Positions 1-8,969 of a stretch of 64,000 nt of DNA are shown one piece after another. The notes below the pieces were generated by a model. It was given only the letters and a program-made list of their open reading frames with translations, was not told the origin of the DNA and searched no databases. Every line of letters starts with the position of its first letter. The stretch's first letter is position 1. A program made the translations under genes and the position numbers. Source of the DNA: Achromobacter pestifer (GTDB taxonomy: Bacteria; Pseudomonadota; Gammaproteobacteria; Burkholderiales; Burkholderiaceae_B); NCBI RefSeq assembly GCF_902859625.1, contig NZ_CADIJX010000005.1:248001-312000 (forward strand), in the 5' to 3' direction.

Positions 1-273
1 GCCACCCCCTTCGTACTTGTAGGTGTGGGCCAGTTGCCCCACCAGATATTCGTCACCCCGATCGCAATGCGCCATCAACGCGGCCAGATTGCTTTGCGTG
101 CCGGACGGAAAGAACAGGCCTGCCGCCTTGCCCGCGCGCTCGGCCAAGGCCGCCTGCAACTGGATCACGGTCGGATCGTCTCCCATCACATCGTCGCCCA
201 ACGGGGCGGAAACCATCGCCTGCAACATGGCCGCCGACGGCCGTGTGACAGTGTCGCTACGCAGATCGATCAT
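1..273 (-). CDS. ltaE: Low-specificity L-threonine aldolase, N-terminal part (cut by window edge)
   Basis: The 91 visible residues begin MIDLRSDTVTRPS and continue with GDDVMGDDPT and FFPSGTQSNL, which is the N-terminus of the PLP-dependent low-specificity threonine aldolases that cleave L-threonine or L-allo-threonine to glycine and acetaldehyde. The PLP lysine lies beyond the window. The start is well supported: an AAGGA Shine-Dalgarno sits six bases before the ATG. The gene follows the EamA transporter by 39 bp on the same strand, so the two are probably co-transcribed; a link to amino-acid export is inference. Confidence 0.9.
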   Translation of the reverse strand, partial: MIDLRSDTVTRPSAAMLQAMVSAPLGDDVMGDDPTVIQLQAALAERAGKAAGLFFPSGTQSNLAALMAHCDRGDEYLVGQLAHTYKYEGGG

Positions 274-312
274 GGGAAGTCCTTGTATGGAAAATGAAAA
301 TCGGATGCGGAA

Positions 313-1206
313 TCACGAGGCGCGCGCCGTGGGCGCCGCGCGGCTGACGACGAAGATGCCGGCCAGGATCAAGACCATGCCGCCCAGTTCGCCCAACGAC
401 GGGCGTTCTGACAGGATCACCCAGGCCAACAGCATGGCAACCACCGGCACGCCCAGGCTGGACAGGCCAGCGATCGATGCCGGCACACGGCGCACCACCT
501 GTAGCCAAAGCAGCCAGCCTGCCGCCGTGGCAATCAAGACGATGTAGGTCATGCCCGTCCAGAGCGGCCAGTCCCACTGCGCCGTCATCTGCGGCACCAG
601 AAAGGCCACGGGCACCATGACCAATCCGCCAAACAGCATCTGCCAGGCCGTGAACGTCATCACGTCAGGGGCATGGCGTTCAAACATGCGCTTGGACAAC
701 ACCGTGCCCACGCCCCAGCACAGGCCACTGCCCAGCCCCAGCAGCACGGGGCGGATATCGCCCAGGCCATTCCAGGGCTCCACGAAACAGACCAGCCCGA
801 TCGCCGCCAGGCCGATGCCCAGTCCGTGCCGGATGGACGGGCGCTCGCCCAGCAGCCACCACGCGAACAGCACGACCCAGAACGGCATGGTGTAGGCCAT
901 CAACGACACCTTGCCCACGCCGCCCGACACCAGCGCCGTCTGCACGAAGCCCTGGAATCCGGCGGTCTGCGTCAGCCCGATCAGCAAGGTCAATTTCCAT
1001 GGCGGCATGGCCAGCGGCCGCCGCGTGATGATGGCCAGCGCGAACAACACCAGGGCACCCGTCACATAGCGCAGCGCCACGAAGTCAAACGGACCAATGT
1101 AGGGCACGATCAGTTTCATCGCTATCCAACTACCTGCCCAGACCACGATGGTGCTGAACATCAGGGCTAGCCCTGCGCGATCGAAACTGCTGCGGCTCAC
1201 TTCCAT
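313..1206 (-). CDS. EamA/DMT-family exporter (RhtA/YdcZ-like)
   Basis: A 297-residue integral membrane protein with about ten hydrophobic segments arranged as two tandem EamA repeats. The N-terminus (STIVVWAGSWIAMKLIV) and the FVALRYVTGALVLFAL segment are typical of drug/metabolite transporter superfamily members. These usually export amino acids or other small metabolites across the inner membrane; the substrate cannot be told from sequence. Position directly upstream of the threonine aldolase gene makes amino-acid efflux an attractive guess only. The acs terminator lies just before its start, so it needs its own promoter. Confidence 0.82.
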   Translation of the reverse strand: MEVSRSSFDRAGLALMFSTIVVWAGSWIAMKLIVPYIGPFDFVALRYVTGALVLFALAIITRRPLAMPPWKLTLLIGLTQTAGFQGFVQTALVSGGVGKVSLMAYTMPFWVVLFAWWLLGERPSIRHGLGIGLAAIGLVCFVEPWNGLGDIRPVLLGLGSGLCWGVGTVLSKRMFERHAPDVMTFTAWQMLFGGLVMVPVAFLVPQMTAQWDWPLWTGMTYIVLIATAAGWLLWLQVVRRVPASIAGLSSLGVPVVAMLLAWVILSERPSLGELGGMVLILAGIFVVSRAAPTARAS

Positions 1207-1241
1207 GGCTCCGTTTTGTGAGGGTTCAGAAAAAGGAAAGA

Positions 1242-1271
1242 CGCCCGCACCGGCAATTACCGGTGCGGGCG
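1242..1271 (-). terminator. Rho-independent terminator after acs
   Basis: A perfect 12-bp stem (arms 1242-1253 and 1260-1271) with a 6-nt loop lies 56 bp past the acs stop. On the minus strand it is followed by a T-rich stretch (TCTTTCCTTTTTC). It separates acs from the EamA gene. Confidence 0.8.
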
Positions 1272-1327
1272 CCTGACATTATGCTCCCGTCACGCTGCAA
1301 GTCTCCGGCCCGTCACGGCCGGAACGG

Positions 1328-3307
1328 TTACAGAGGTTTGGACAGTTGTTCCAGGATGGCCGGATTTTCCAACGTGGACACGTCCTGCGTCACTTCCTCG
1401 CCCTTGGCCACCACGCGCAGCAAGCGGCGCATGATCTTGCCCGAACGGGTCTTGGGCAGGTTGTCGCCAAACCGGATGTCCTTGGGCTTGGCAATGGGGC
1501 CGATTTCCTTGGCCACCCAGTCGCGCAGTTGCTTGGCGATGGCCAGCGCCTGCTCCCCTTCCGGACGCGCCTGTTTCAGCACCACGAACGCCACCACGGC
1601 TTCACCCGTCGTGTCGTCCGGGCGGCCCACCACGGCGGCTTCCGCCACCAGTTCGTGCGCCACCAGCGCCGATTCGACTTCCATCGTGCCCAGGCGGTGG
1701 CCCGACACGTTCAGCACGTCGTCGATGCGGCCCATGATCCAGAAATAGCCGTCGGCATCGCGTTGCGCGCCGTCGCCCGCCAGGTAGTAGCCACGCAGTT
1801 CCGACGGGAAGTAGCTCTTCTTGAAGCGTTCCGGGTCGCCCCAGATGTTGCGGATCATCGCGGGCCACGGACGCTTGATGACCAGGAAGCCACCATTGCC
1901 CTTTTCGACGTCGCCCCCCGTCTCGTCGACGATGGCGGCGGCGATGCCCGGCAGCGGCAGCGTGCACGAACCCGGCTTGGTCGGCGTGGCGCCCGGCAGC
2001 GGGGTGATCATGTGGCCCCCGGTTTCAGTCTGCCACCAGGTATCCACGATCGGGCAGCGTTCACGGCCGATGTTCTTGTGATACCAGATCCAGGCTTCAG
2101 GGTTGATCGGTTCACCGACCGTGCCGATGATGCGCAGGCTGTCCAGATCGTAATGCTTGGGATGCGCCTCGGGCGTCGCCTCGGCCGCCTTGATCAGCGA
2201 ACGGATGGCGGTGGGCGCCGTGTAGAACGTCGTGACCTTGTGGCGCGCGATCATGTCCCAGAAACGGCCAGCGTTCGGGTAGGTCGGCACGCCTTCAAAC
2301 ACGACCTGGGTCAAGCCGGCCGCCAGCGGGCCGTAGGTGATGTAGGTGTGGCCGGTGACCCAGCCCACATCGGCCGTGCACCAGTAGACGTCGTCCTTGC
2401 GGGCGTCGAACGTCCACTTCACGGTCAGCAGCGCCCACAGCAGATAGCCCGCCGATGAATGCTGCACGCCCTTGGGCTTGCCGGTCGAACCAGACGTATA
2501 GAGAATGAAGAGCGGATGCTCGGCGTTGACCGGCACCGGCTCGCAGGTGTCGGGCTGGCCCGCCTCGACGTCATGCATCCACAGGTCGCGCCCGTCTTTC
2601 CATTGCACCTTGCCGCCCGTGCGGCGGTACACGATGACCTTGGAAATGGCTTCGCAGCCGCCCATCGCGATGGCGTCGTCCACGGCGGGCTTCAGCGGAA
2701 TGGTCTTGCCGCCGCGCACCTGCTCGTCGGCGGTGATGACCAGCGTCGCGCCCACGTCCACGATGCGTTCTTGCAGGCTCTTGGCCGAAAAGCCGCCAAA
2801 CACCACCGAGTGCGTCACGCCCAGGCGCGCGCAGGCCTGCATGGCCACCACGGCTTCGATCGACATCGGCATGTAGATGATGGCGCGCTCGCCCTTCTTG
2901 TAGCCCAGCGCGGTCAAGCCATTGGCAAAACGGCACACGCGCGCGAGCAGTTCGCGGTAGCTGACCGTGTTCACCGTGCCATCGTCACCTTCAAAGATGA
3001 TGGCGGTCTTGTCGGCATTGCCATTGGTCAGGTGCACGTCCAGGCAGTTGGCCGACACGTTCAGCTCGCCATCGCCGAACCAGCGGTAGAACGGAGCGTC
3101 GGATTCATCCAGCACCTGCGTGAACGGCTTGGTCCACTTCAGGTTGTCACGCGCCTGCCCAGCCCAGAATCCGTCGAAATCCTTTTCGACCTGAGCGCAC
3201 AGCGCGTTGTAAGCGTCCATGCTGGGAATCGCCGCGCCCTGCGACGCGCGCTCGGGCGGCGGAAAGACGCGGGTTTCTACCAGTACGGACTCAATAGCAT
3301 TCGACAT
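1328..3307 (-). CDS. acs: Acetyl-CoA synthetase (AMP-forming)
   Basis: Converts acetate, ATP and CoA to acetyl-CoA in the cytoplasm through an acetyl-AMP intermediate. The 659-residue product has the usual Acs length, the [11 protein letters not shown] phosphate-binding loop, the [11 protein letters not shown] region and a C-terminal PKTRSGK motif whose Lys624 is the adenylation lysine that Pat/Sir2 systems acetylate in relatives. The chosen start (MSNAIESV) has GGAGA five to ten bases upstream; an in-frame ATG 54 bp further upstream would add residues unlike the family. It forms a monocistronic unit ended by the hairpin at 1242-1271. A second acyl-CoA synthetase, prpE, lies 2 kb away. Confidence 0.97.
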   Translation of the reverse strand: MSNAIESVLVETRVFPPPERASQGAAIPSMDAYNALCAQVEKDFDGFWAGQARDNLKWTKPFTQVLDESDAPFYRWFGDGELNVSANCLDVHLTNGNADKTAIIFEGDDGTVNTVSYRELLARVCRFANGLTALGYKKGERAIIYMPMSIEAVVAMQACARLGVTHSVVFGGFSAKSLQERIVDVGATLVITADEQVRGGKTIPLKPAVDDAIAMGGCEAISKVIVYRRTGGKVQWKDGRDLWMHDVEAGQPDTCEPVPVNAEHPLFILYTSGSTGKPKGVQHSSAGYLLWALLTVKWTFDARKDDVYWCTADVGWVTGHTYITYGPLAAGLTQVVFEGVPTYPNAGRFWDMIARHKVTTFYTAPTAIRSLIKAAEATPEAHPKHYDLDSLRIIGTVGEPINPEAWIWYHKNIGRERCPIVDTWWQTETGGHMITPLPGATPTKPGSCTLPLPGIAAAIVDETGGDVEKGNGGFLVIKRPWPAMIRNIWGDPERFKKSYFPSELRGYYLAGDGAQRDADGYFWIMGRIDDVLNVSGHRLGTMEVESALVAHELVAEAAVVGRPDDTTGEAVVAFVVLKQARPEGEQALAIAKQLRDWVAKEIGPIAKPKDIRFGDNLPKTRSGKIMRRLLRVVAKGEEVTQDVSTLENPAILEQLSKPL

Positions 3308-3638
3308 GATCTTGTCTCCAATCGGTGATTCTGTTGTTAGTGCTGCTTTTTTATTGCCCACCCGCCACCGTATCGCCGCGCTCTTACGGGCACCTTACGC
3401 AAAATGCGGGCCGGAGCCCGCATACGCACGTGAACGCAGAGACCTGACAGCGCCGGCCAAGGACGGGAAACGCCGGATGAGCGTCGACCCTAGCGACACG
3501 AACAAGCAAACAACGCACCTGCATAGCAGTGCAAAGCAATCAGCTTGGGGCATCGCACATGCCGCGCGATGCCCCGAAGGCAGTTCATAAGGATAGCAGC
3601 CCGAACGCTGCCGCGGCAGCTCGCGGCATTGCGGAAGA
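3308..3638. other. 331-bp intergenic region between acs and the UMF1 transporter gene
   Basis: It carries the acs leader and presumably its promoter on the minus strand, though I cannot pick a convincing -35/-10 pair. At its far end lies the inverted repeat at 3547-3575. I see no gene, tRNA or mobile-element trace in it. Confidence 0.6.
3547..3575 (-). terminator. Hairpin downstream of the prpE-hbpS-UMF1 operon
   Basis: Inverted repeat GGGGCATCGC / GCGATGCCCC, 10-bp arms with a 9-nt loop, 64 bp after the transporter stop. No T-run follows on the minus strand, so it may be an RNA-stabilising hairpin or a Rho-linked end rather than a classic terminator. Confidence 0.4.
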
Positions 3639-4982
3639 TCAGAGCGCGGGACGGCGAGCCAGGCCGCGCTTCATGTCCACGCGCGACAACAGGATCAGGC
3701 CGCCCACGAAGAACAAACCCGTCACCAGGATCGCCAGGCGATGGTCGCCGTGCGTGCCCCACGTCACCAGGCCGTAGGTCAGCGGGCCGATCACCGCGGC
3801 CAGTTGCACGGCGAAGGTCCACAGGGAGAAGAACTCGGCCAGGCGGCCGGCGGGCGCCAACGCCCCCGTCATCGCGCGGCCCGCGCTTTGCGTGGTGCCC
3901 ATGCACAGGCCGGCCAACGTGGCGGCCACCCAGAACACCGGCGCCGTTGTTGCCGCATAGGCCACCAGCACCATCACGATCCAGCCGCACAACGTAATCG
4001 CCAACGCAGGCTTGTGGCCGATGCGGTCCTGCACATAGCCGAACGAAAACGCGCCCAGCGCCGCGCCGATGTTCACCGTGAACACCAGCAGCATGATCTG
4101 CGGCGTGGTGAAGCCCATGACCTCGGACGCATACACCGCCGCCAGCGTGATCACGACCGAAATGCCCGCCTGATAGCACGCGATGCACATCAGCAGCCGG
4201 CGAAACTCGGGAAAATGCTGGCCGGTCTCGCGCCAGGCGTAGGCCAGGCGCTTGAGCATGTGCAACGCTTGCGGCTTGCTTGCCTGCGGCTTCGTGCGTT
4301 CTTTCAGCATGAAGAAGGACGGCAACGCCGCCAGCGCAAACACCGCGCAGGTGACGACAATCACCCAAGGCACAAAATGTTCAGCCGTCATGCCGCGCCC
4401 TTCGGCCTGCGTCACGACCAACAGCGACAAGCCCAGCGTCAGCATGCCGCCGCAATAGCCGAAGCTCCAGCCCCAACCCGACACGCGCCCCAGCGCCACG
4501 GGCTTGGCCAGTTCCGGCAGGAACGCGGCCACCACGGACTCGCCCACGCAATAGCAATAGTTGGACACGACGATGGCGGCCAGCGCCAGCCAGACGTCGC
4601 CCGGCCCGGCTTGTGTCAACACCAGGGTGGCGGCCACGCAACCGACCGTGCTGGTGTAGAGCAAGCGGCGCTTGCTGCCGTTGGCATCGGCGCGAGCCCC
4701 CAGTGTGGGCATCGTCAACATGATGAGCAGATAGGACAGCGACAGCGCCGCGGTCCAGGCCAGCGTGGCCCACGGGGCACGCCCGCCAACCACGCCGACA
4801 AAATAGGTGCTGAACACCGCCGTGAGAATCACGGTGGTGTAGCCGGAATTCGCGAAGTCGTACATGGCCCAGGCCCAGACTTCGCGTTTGGCCACGCCGG
4901 GATTCAGGGGACTGGTGCCCCCTGCCCCGGCGTCCGGCGTGGAACCGTCCATGGACGGCCCCGGCGGTTGCGGCTGACTCAC
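3639..4982 (-). CDS. UMF1/Atg22-type major facilitator transporter
   Basis: A 447-residue membrane protein with about 12 transmembrane segments. The motif WAMYDFANSGYTTVI after an unusually polar Pro/Gly-rich N-terminus is the hallmark of the UMF1 (Atg22-like) branch of the major facilitator superfamily. Yeast Atg22 exports amino acids from the vacuole; bacterial substrates are mostly unknown. The start is GTG, and GTGA overlaps the stop of the HbpS-like gene, so the two are translationally coupled. Co-expression with propionyl-CoA synthetase suggests, but does not show, transport of a short-chain organic acid or related metabolite. Confidence 0.85.
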   Translation of the reverse strand: MSQPQPPGPSMDGSTPDAGAGGTSPLNPGVAKREVWAWAMYDFANSGYTTVILTAVFSTYFVGVVGGRAPWATLAWTAALSLSYLLIMLTMPTLGARADANGSKRRLLYTSTVGCVAATLVLTQAGPGDVWLALAAIVVSNYCYCVGESVVAAFLPELAKPVALGRVSGWGWSFGYCGGMLTLGLSLLVVTQAEGRGMTAEHFVPWVIVVTCAVFALAALPSFFMLKERTKPQASKPQALHMLKRLAYAWRETGQHFPEFRRLLMCIACYQAGISVVITLAAVYASEVMGFTTPQIMLLVFTVNIGAALGAFSFGYVQDRIGHKPALAITLCGWIVMVLVAYAATTAPVFWVAATLAGLCMGTTQSAGRAMTGALAPAGRLAEFFSLWTFAVQLAAVIGPLTYGLVTWGTHGDHRLAILVTGLFFVGGLILLSRVDMKRGLARRPAL

Positions 4983-5386
4983 AGGCCCAGCGCGGCGATG
5001 CCTGCTTGTGCGATCAGCACGTCTTCGGTCGACTTCACGCCCGACACGCCAACCGCGCCCACCACGTGGCCGTTGACCGTGACCGGCACGCCGCCTTCCA
5101 GCATGCCTTCGATCAGCGGCGCCGACAGGAAGGACACGCGGCCGTTGTTGATCATCTCTTCGTAGATGCGCGATTCACGACGGCCCAGCGCGGCCGTCTT
5201 GGCCTTGGCGGGCGCGATGTGCGCCGAGATGGGAGCTGCGTCGTCCAAACGCAGCATGCCCAACAGATGGCCACCGTCATCGACCACCGAAATGGTCACG
5301 GCCCATTTGTTCTGCACGGCGTGTGCTTCGGCCGCGGCGAGGATCTTCTTGACGTCTTCGGCGCTCAGCACGGGTTTGGTATTCAT
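4979..5386 (-). CDS. HbpS/GlcG family (heme-degrading-domain) protein
   Basis: A 135-residue single-domain protein of the GlcG/HbpS (DUF336) family, with the typical ISVVDDGGHLLGMLRLDDA core, the KAKTAA helix and a C-terminal GHVVGAVGVSG strand. Family members bind heme or cobalamin-like ligands or occur in glycolate and diol catabolic operons; most have no assigned role. The gene sits between prpE and a UMF1 transporter: its ATGA overlaps the prpE stop, and its AAAGGAG ribosome site lies inside the last prpE codons. No signal peptide is visible, so it should be cytoplasmic. A role in propionate or other short-chain acid use is inferred from the operon only. Confidence 0.85.
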   Translation of the reverse strand: MNTKPVLSAEDVKKILAAAEAHAVQNKWAVTISVVDDGGHLLGMLRLDDAAPISAHIAPAKAKTAALGRRESRIYEEMINNGRVSFLSAPLIEGMLEGGVPVTVNGHVVGAVGVSGVKSTEDVLIAQAGIAALGL

Positions 5387-7272
5387 TGCAACGACTCCTT
5401 TATCTGTTCCAGGGCGGTTGGGTCTTCAATGGTTGTCAGGTCTCCGGGATCGCGTCCTTCGCATACCGCGACGATCGCCCGGCGCAACACCTTGCCGGAT
5501 CGGGTCTTGGGCAATGCGCCCACAAACCGGATCCGGGCGGGTCTTGCCACCGCTCCCAGCTGATCTTCCACTAGCCGCATGATATCCGCTTCCAGCAGCT
5601 TTGCCCCTTCCTGGGTCTCGGCGCTGGCAGGATCCTTCAAAACCGCGAACGCCATGGCGACCTGCCCCTTGAGCGCATCGGCCACGCCCACCACCGCGCA
5701 TTCCGCGATGCCGTTGTGGCTGTTGACCGATTCCTCGATCTCTCGCGTGCCCAGGCGGTGGCCCGCCACGTTGATCACGTCGTCGGTGCGGCCCAGGATG
5801 AACCAATAGCCGTCGGCGTCCACCCGCCCCCAATCAAAGGTCGAATACACCTGCCGTCCGGGAATGGACGTGAAGTAGGTCTGCACGAAACGCGCATCGT
5901 CGCCCCAGATGGTGGACATCGCGCCCGGCGGCAATGGCGGCACGATGCCCACCACGCCTTTCTCGTCCGGCCCCAGGTCTTCGCCGGTGGATTCGCTGAC
6001 GATGCGCGCGTCAAACCCATAGACCGGGAAGGACGGGCTGCCGAAACGGGTAGGCACGCGCTCCACGCCCGGCTGGGCCGACAGAATGGGCCAGCCGGAC
6101 TCGGTCTGCCAATAGTTGTCGATGATGGGCTTGCCCAGACCGTCCGAAATCCAATGCGCGGTTGGCTCGTCCAACGGTTCACCCGCCAGATAGACGGCCC
6201 GCAGGCTGGACAGGTCATGCCGCTTGAGCAGCGCCGGATCCTGCCGCTTCAGAACGCGCACCGCCGTCGGCGCCGAAAACAGCGTATTGACGCCGAACTG
6301 CTCGACCAGCTTCCAGAGAATGGCGCCGTCCGGGCGCACGGGCGTGCCCTCGTAAAGCACCGTCGCCTGCCCCCCGATCAAGGGGCCGTAGATGATGTAG
6401 GAATGCCCGACCACCCAGCCGATATCGCTGGTGCAGAAAAAGGTGTCCCCCGCCCGCCCGTTGAACAGGTATTCCATCGACGAGGCCAGCGCCACGGCAT
6501 AGCCGCCGGTATCGCGCTGCACGCCCTTGGGCTTGCCGGTCGTGCCGGACGTATAAAGGATGTAGCTGGGCTCGGACGATTCCAGCCATTGCACCGGCAC
6601 CCGTGCCCCGTTGTGGCGCGCGCGCAGGGTCGCGTAGTCCAGGTCGCGCCCGGCCACCGGCTCGAAGGGCGCCAGGCCGCGGTCGAACACCACTACAGAG
6701 GCCGGCGGCGTCTTCGCCAACCCCAGCGCCCGGTCCAGCAACGGCTTGTAGGGCACGACCTTGCCGCCACGCGACCCGCCGTCGGTGCATACCACCACTT
6801 TCGGCGCCGCATCATCGATCCGCTGGGCCAGATTGACCGACGCAAAGCCGCCGAACACCACGGAATGCACCGCGCCGATCCGGGCGCAGGCCAGCATCGT
6901 GAATACCGCCTCCGGCACCATCGGCATGTACAGCAGCACCCGGTCGCCGCGCCCCACGCCCAACTCTTTCAGCATGGCGGCCGCGGCGTTGACCTCTTCA
7001 TAGACGTCCTGGCGGGTGTAGACCTGTTCGCGCTCGACCTCGGTGGACACCCAGATCAAGGCAGGCTTGTCAGCCTGGGTGGGCAGCCAGCGATCAACCG
7101 CGTTGTAGCAAAGATTGGTCTTGCCGCCTACGAACCACTTGGCGAATGGCGGACGTGAAAAATCCAGGACAGAATCGAAAGGGGTTTCCCAATGAATGCG
7201 GCTGGCCTCCTCGCGCCAGAACGCATCACGGTCATGCAATGATCTGTAATGGAAATCCCGGGTTTTTTGCAT
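5383..7272 (-). CDS. prpE: Propionyl-CoA synthetase
   Basis: Activates propionate to propionyl-CoA via propionyl-AMP. The 629-residue length, the opening FHYRSLHDRDAFWREEA, the [23 protein letters not shown] loop and the C-terminal PKTRSGK motif (Lys594) separate it from Acs and match PrpE. It heads a three-gene operon (prpE, HbpS-like, UMF1 transporter) joined by 4-bp overlaps. The methylcitrate genes prpB, prpC and prpD are not in the window, so the propionyl-CoA made here must be used by genes elsewhere. The upstream 287-bp gap to the divergent lipoprotein gene should hold its promoter. Confidence 0.95.
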   Translation of the reverse strand: MQKTRDFHYRSLHDRDAFWREEASRIHWETPFDSVLDFSRPPFAKWFVGGKTNLCYNAVDRWLPTQADKPALIWVSTEVEREQVYTRQDVYEEVNAAAAMLKELGVGRGDRVLLYMPMVPEAVFTMLACARIGAVHSVVFGGFASVNLAQRIDDAAPKVVVCTDGGSRGGKVVPYKPLLDRALGLAKTPPASVVVFDRGLAPFEPVAGRDLDYATLRARHNGARVPVQWLESSEPSYILYTSGTTGKPKGVQRDTGGYAVALASSMEYLFNGRAGDTFFCTSDIGWVVGHSYIIYGPLIGGQATVLYEGTPVRPDGAILWKLVEQFGVNTLFSAPTAVRVLKRQDPALLKRHDLSSLRAVYLAGEPLDEPTAHWISDGLGKPIIDNYWQTESGWPILSAQPGVERVPTRFGSPSFPVYGFDARIVSESTGEDLGPDEKGVVGIVPPLPPGAMSTIWGDDARFVQTYFTSIPGRQVYSTFDWGRVDADGYWFILGRTDDVINVAGHRLGTREIEESVNSHNGIAECAVVGVADALKGQVAMAFAVLKDPASAETQEGAKLLEADIMRLVEDQLGAVARPARIRFVGALPKTRSGKVLRRAIVAVCEGRDPGDLTTIEDPTALEQIKESLQ

Positions 7273-7559
7273 TTGTGTCTCCTGGTATTGTTCATACGCC
7301 TTTTGGCTGATTGATTTCTTTGCGAATCATTTAGTCATTCTGGTAGGCAAACCTTGCACGAGGCTTGCCGCAAGTCAAAAAAGTTCTGCCAAATATCCAA
7401 GCCTCATGGATAAATAGCCGATCTGTCACAGACCGGTCTTAAAAGTTTTGGTAGAATCCCCGCGAAGTTGTAGATAAATGTTGATTTTGCTGACATCTCG
7501 GCTCGATCCACGGCTAATCCCGTGGTTTTTGCTGTCATCCGGCAAGTCATCCCAGGCGA

Positions 7560-8219
7560 ATGCATCGACACTCCATACTCGCGCGATTCAATTCATCCAC
7601 TGGCCAAGCGTACCGGGGTCTGCGTACGTTCGCGCTATTGGCTTGCGTAGCGGGTTTGGCAGGTTGTGCTGGCACTGGCCAGAAGTCAACTGCCCATTCG
7701 TCCGAGATTGATCCGTACGAAATGGAATGGGTAGCCACCTCCGATGATCCCATCGGCATGCTGGTGGTGCATAAATTCAAGCGCGAACGCCAGCAGACCC
7801 ACACAGGCGTCAGCAGCGACAACGCCATGGTCAGCGAAGCCCTGAACTACCTGGGTATCCGCTACCGCTTCGGCGGCAGTTCCCCCGATACCGGATTTGA
7901 TTGCAGCGGCCTGGTCACTTATTCGGCCGAACGTTCGCTGGGCCTGAAGCTGCCCCGCAACGCCGCCGAGATGGCCCAGCAAGGCGTCTCCGTCGCCAAG
8001 AACGAACTCAAGGCCGGCGATCTGGTCTTCTTCAACACGATGGGCCGCCGCTATTCGCACGTAGGCATCTACCTGGGCGACGACCGCTTCGTGCACTCGC
8101 CCAGCGCCGGCGGCGTCGTGCGCGTTGAAAGCATGACCATGGCGTACTGGACCAAGCGCTATAACGGCGCCCGCCGCCTGGACAACAGCCTGATGGCTTC
8201 CGCCCGCGCCGCAAACTGA
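7560..8219 (+). CDS. NlpC/P60 (C40) peptidoglycan endopeptidase lipoprotein
   Basis: A 219-residue predicted lipoprotein: a hydrophobic signal ends in the lipobox LAGC (Cys36), followed by a polar linker and an NlpC/P60 domain from about residue 88. The catalytic residues are visible as DCSG (Cys115), SHVGIYLG (His167) and a third polar position at His179. Such enzymes (MepS/Spr type) cut cross-links between peptide stems of peptidoglycan in the periplasm during wall expansion. It is monocistronic, with a strong terminator just downstream. The N-terminal 20 residues before the hydrophobic stretch are long for a signal peptide, so the true start could be slightly later, but no better start codon is present. 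Confidence 0.88.
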   Translation: MHRHSILARFNSSTGQAYRGLRTFALLACVAGLAGCAGTGQKSTAHSSEIDPYEMEWVATSDDPIGMLVVHKFKRERQQTHTGVSSDNAMVSEALNYLGIRYRFGGSSPDTGFDCSGLVTYSAERSLGLKLPRNAAEMAQQGVSVAKNELKAGDLVFFNTMGRRYSHVGIYLGDDRFVHSPSAGGVVRVESMTMAYWTKRYNGARRLDNSLMASARAAN

Positions 8220-8273
8220 TCTTTCGCCCTGGCAGCCTTGCCTGCGCTAGCCAGGCGCCCCGCCAAAAAAAGC

Positions 8274-8308
8274 AAAACGCCGTCAGACTTCAGTCTGACG
8301 GCGTTTTT
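8274..8308 (+). terminator. Rho-independent terminator after the NlpC/P60 gene
   Basis: A perfect 15-bp stem (8274-8288 with 8293-8307) with a TTCA loop is followed by T residues. It lies 54 bp after the lipoprotein stop. The A-rich left arm makes it usable from the minus strand too, downstream of the DUF2325 gene. Confidence 0.9.
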
Positions 8309-8387
8309 CATTGCTCTTCGCAGCCTCTAGGGGCCGCAGGCCGTTTCGGCCTCCCCAGTTTGTGATCCAGCCGGCAAGCGGCAAATA

Positions 8388-8711
8388 TCAGTGCACGGTG
8401 CCAGCGCGCGGGCACAGGCCGCATTGCTGCAAGGCTTGCTGCATGCTGCACACCGAACGGCGACAAGCCACGACCCGGATGCCACCGCGCTGCGCGGCAT
8501 TACGGAAAGTCTTCATCACGTTGTGGCCCAGGAAGTCGGTCAGCAAGATAACCAGCTGCGTGCCCGAGGGAAGTTGAAGCGTCTTTTTTTGATGCGAAGG
8601 ATCACGGCCACTGATGTGGTGCGTAATCGAGATGTTGTGACCTTTAAGCAGATCAGGAATATTGCCGAGACGATCGGCACCCACTACCACTGCACTTAGT
8701 CCTGCCGTCAT
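8388..8711 (-). CDS. DUF2325 domain protein with C-terminal cysteine cluster
   Basis: A 107-residue protein that opens with the Rossmann-like strand LSAVVVGADRLGNIPDLL and continues with HHISGRD and VILLTDFLGHNVM, the pattern of the DUF2325 family, whose biochemical role is unknown to me. Four cysteines at 83, 88, 97 and 100 (C-x4-C and C-x2-C) crowd the C-terminus and could bind a metal. The start chosen is ATG with GAGG six bases upstream; an in-frame GTG 12 bp earlier overlaps that site and is less likely. The gene is alone, behind a TTGACT/TATCAT promoter overlapped by a Fur-box-like sequence, so iron regulation is likely. Confidence 0.8.
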   Translation of the reverse strand: MTAGLSAVVVGADRLGNIPDLLKGHNISITHHISGRDPSHQKKTLQLPSGTQLVILLTDFLGHNVMKTFRNAAQRGGIRVVACRRSVCSMQQALQQCGLCPRAGTVH

Positions 8712-8741
8712 GTCGAACCTCACTGGGTCGTTGAGCCTGGA

Positions 8742-8760
8742 TGTAATGATAATGATTCCT
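8742..8760 (-). promoter_or_regulatory. Candidate Fur box over the DUF2325 promoter
   Basis: TGTAATGATAATGATTCCT matches the 19-bp Fur consensus at about 13 positions, including an unbroken ten-base core. It begins 31 bp upstream of the DUF2325 ATG and covers the -10 hexamer, the classic place for iron-dependent repression. Confidence 0.6.
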
Positions 8761-8773
8761 ATTTTTTAGTCAA
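8746..8773 (-). promoter_or_regulatory. Sigma-70-type promoter of the DUF2325 gene
   Basis: On the minus strand, TTGACT (8773-8768) and TATCAT (8751-8746) are separated by 16 bp, each matching consensus at five of six positions. Transcription would begin about 25 bp before the ATG. Confidence 0.6.
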
Positions 8774-8894
8774 CTTAAATGAGATCGGTTCTTATTTAAT
8801 TATTTTTATGAGCTTATCAAAAGGGATAGTGAGATTTGCTATCAGCCAGGGAACTCGGGCCTTTCCAGCCTGTCGCCCCAGGGGAAAGCCCCAA

Positions 8895-8934
8895 TGAAAA
8901 AGCGCGGCGCCTTCTCAGGCGCCGCGCTTTTTCA
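8895..8934 (-). terminator. Bidirectional terminator after the CysB-family gene
   Basis: A perfect 17-bp stem (8895-8911 with 8918-8934) around a 6-nt loop, with A-run and T-run flanks inside the arms. It lies 35 bp after the stop of the minus-strand regulator gene. Confidence 0.9.
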
Positions 8935-8969
8935 TCCCAACGGATTCGGACGAAATTCGTCTGGCCGGG

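Noticed and set aside
3308..3361. Upstream in-frame start for acs
   Set aside because: It would add 18 residues unlike Acs, whereas MSNAIESV has GGAGA at the right distance.
7423..7457. Possible promoter (CTGTCA, TAGAAT) before the NlpC/P60 gene
   Set aside because: The spacing of about 23 bp is too long for sigma-70; left unannotated.
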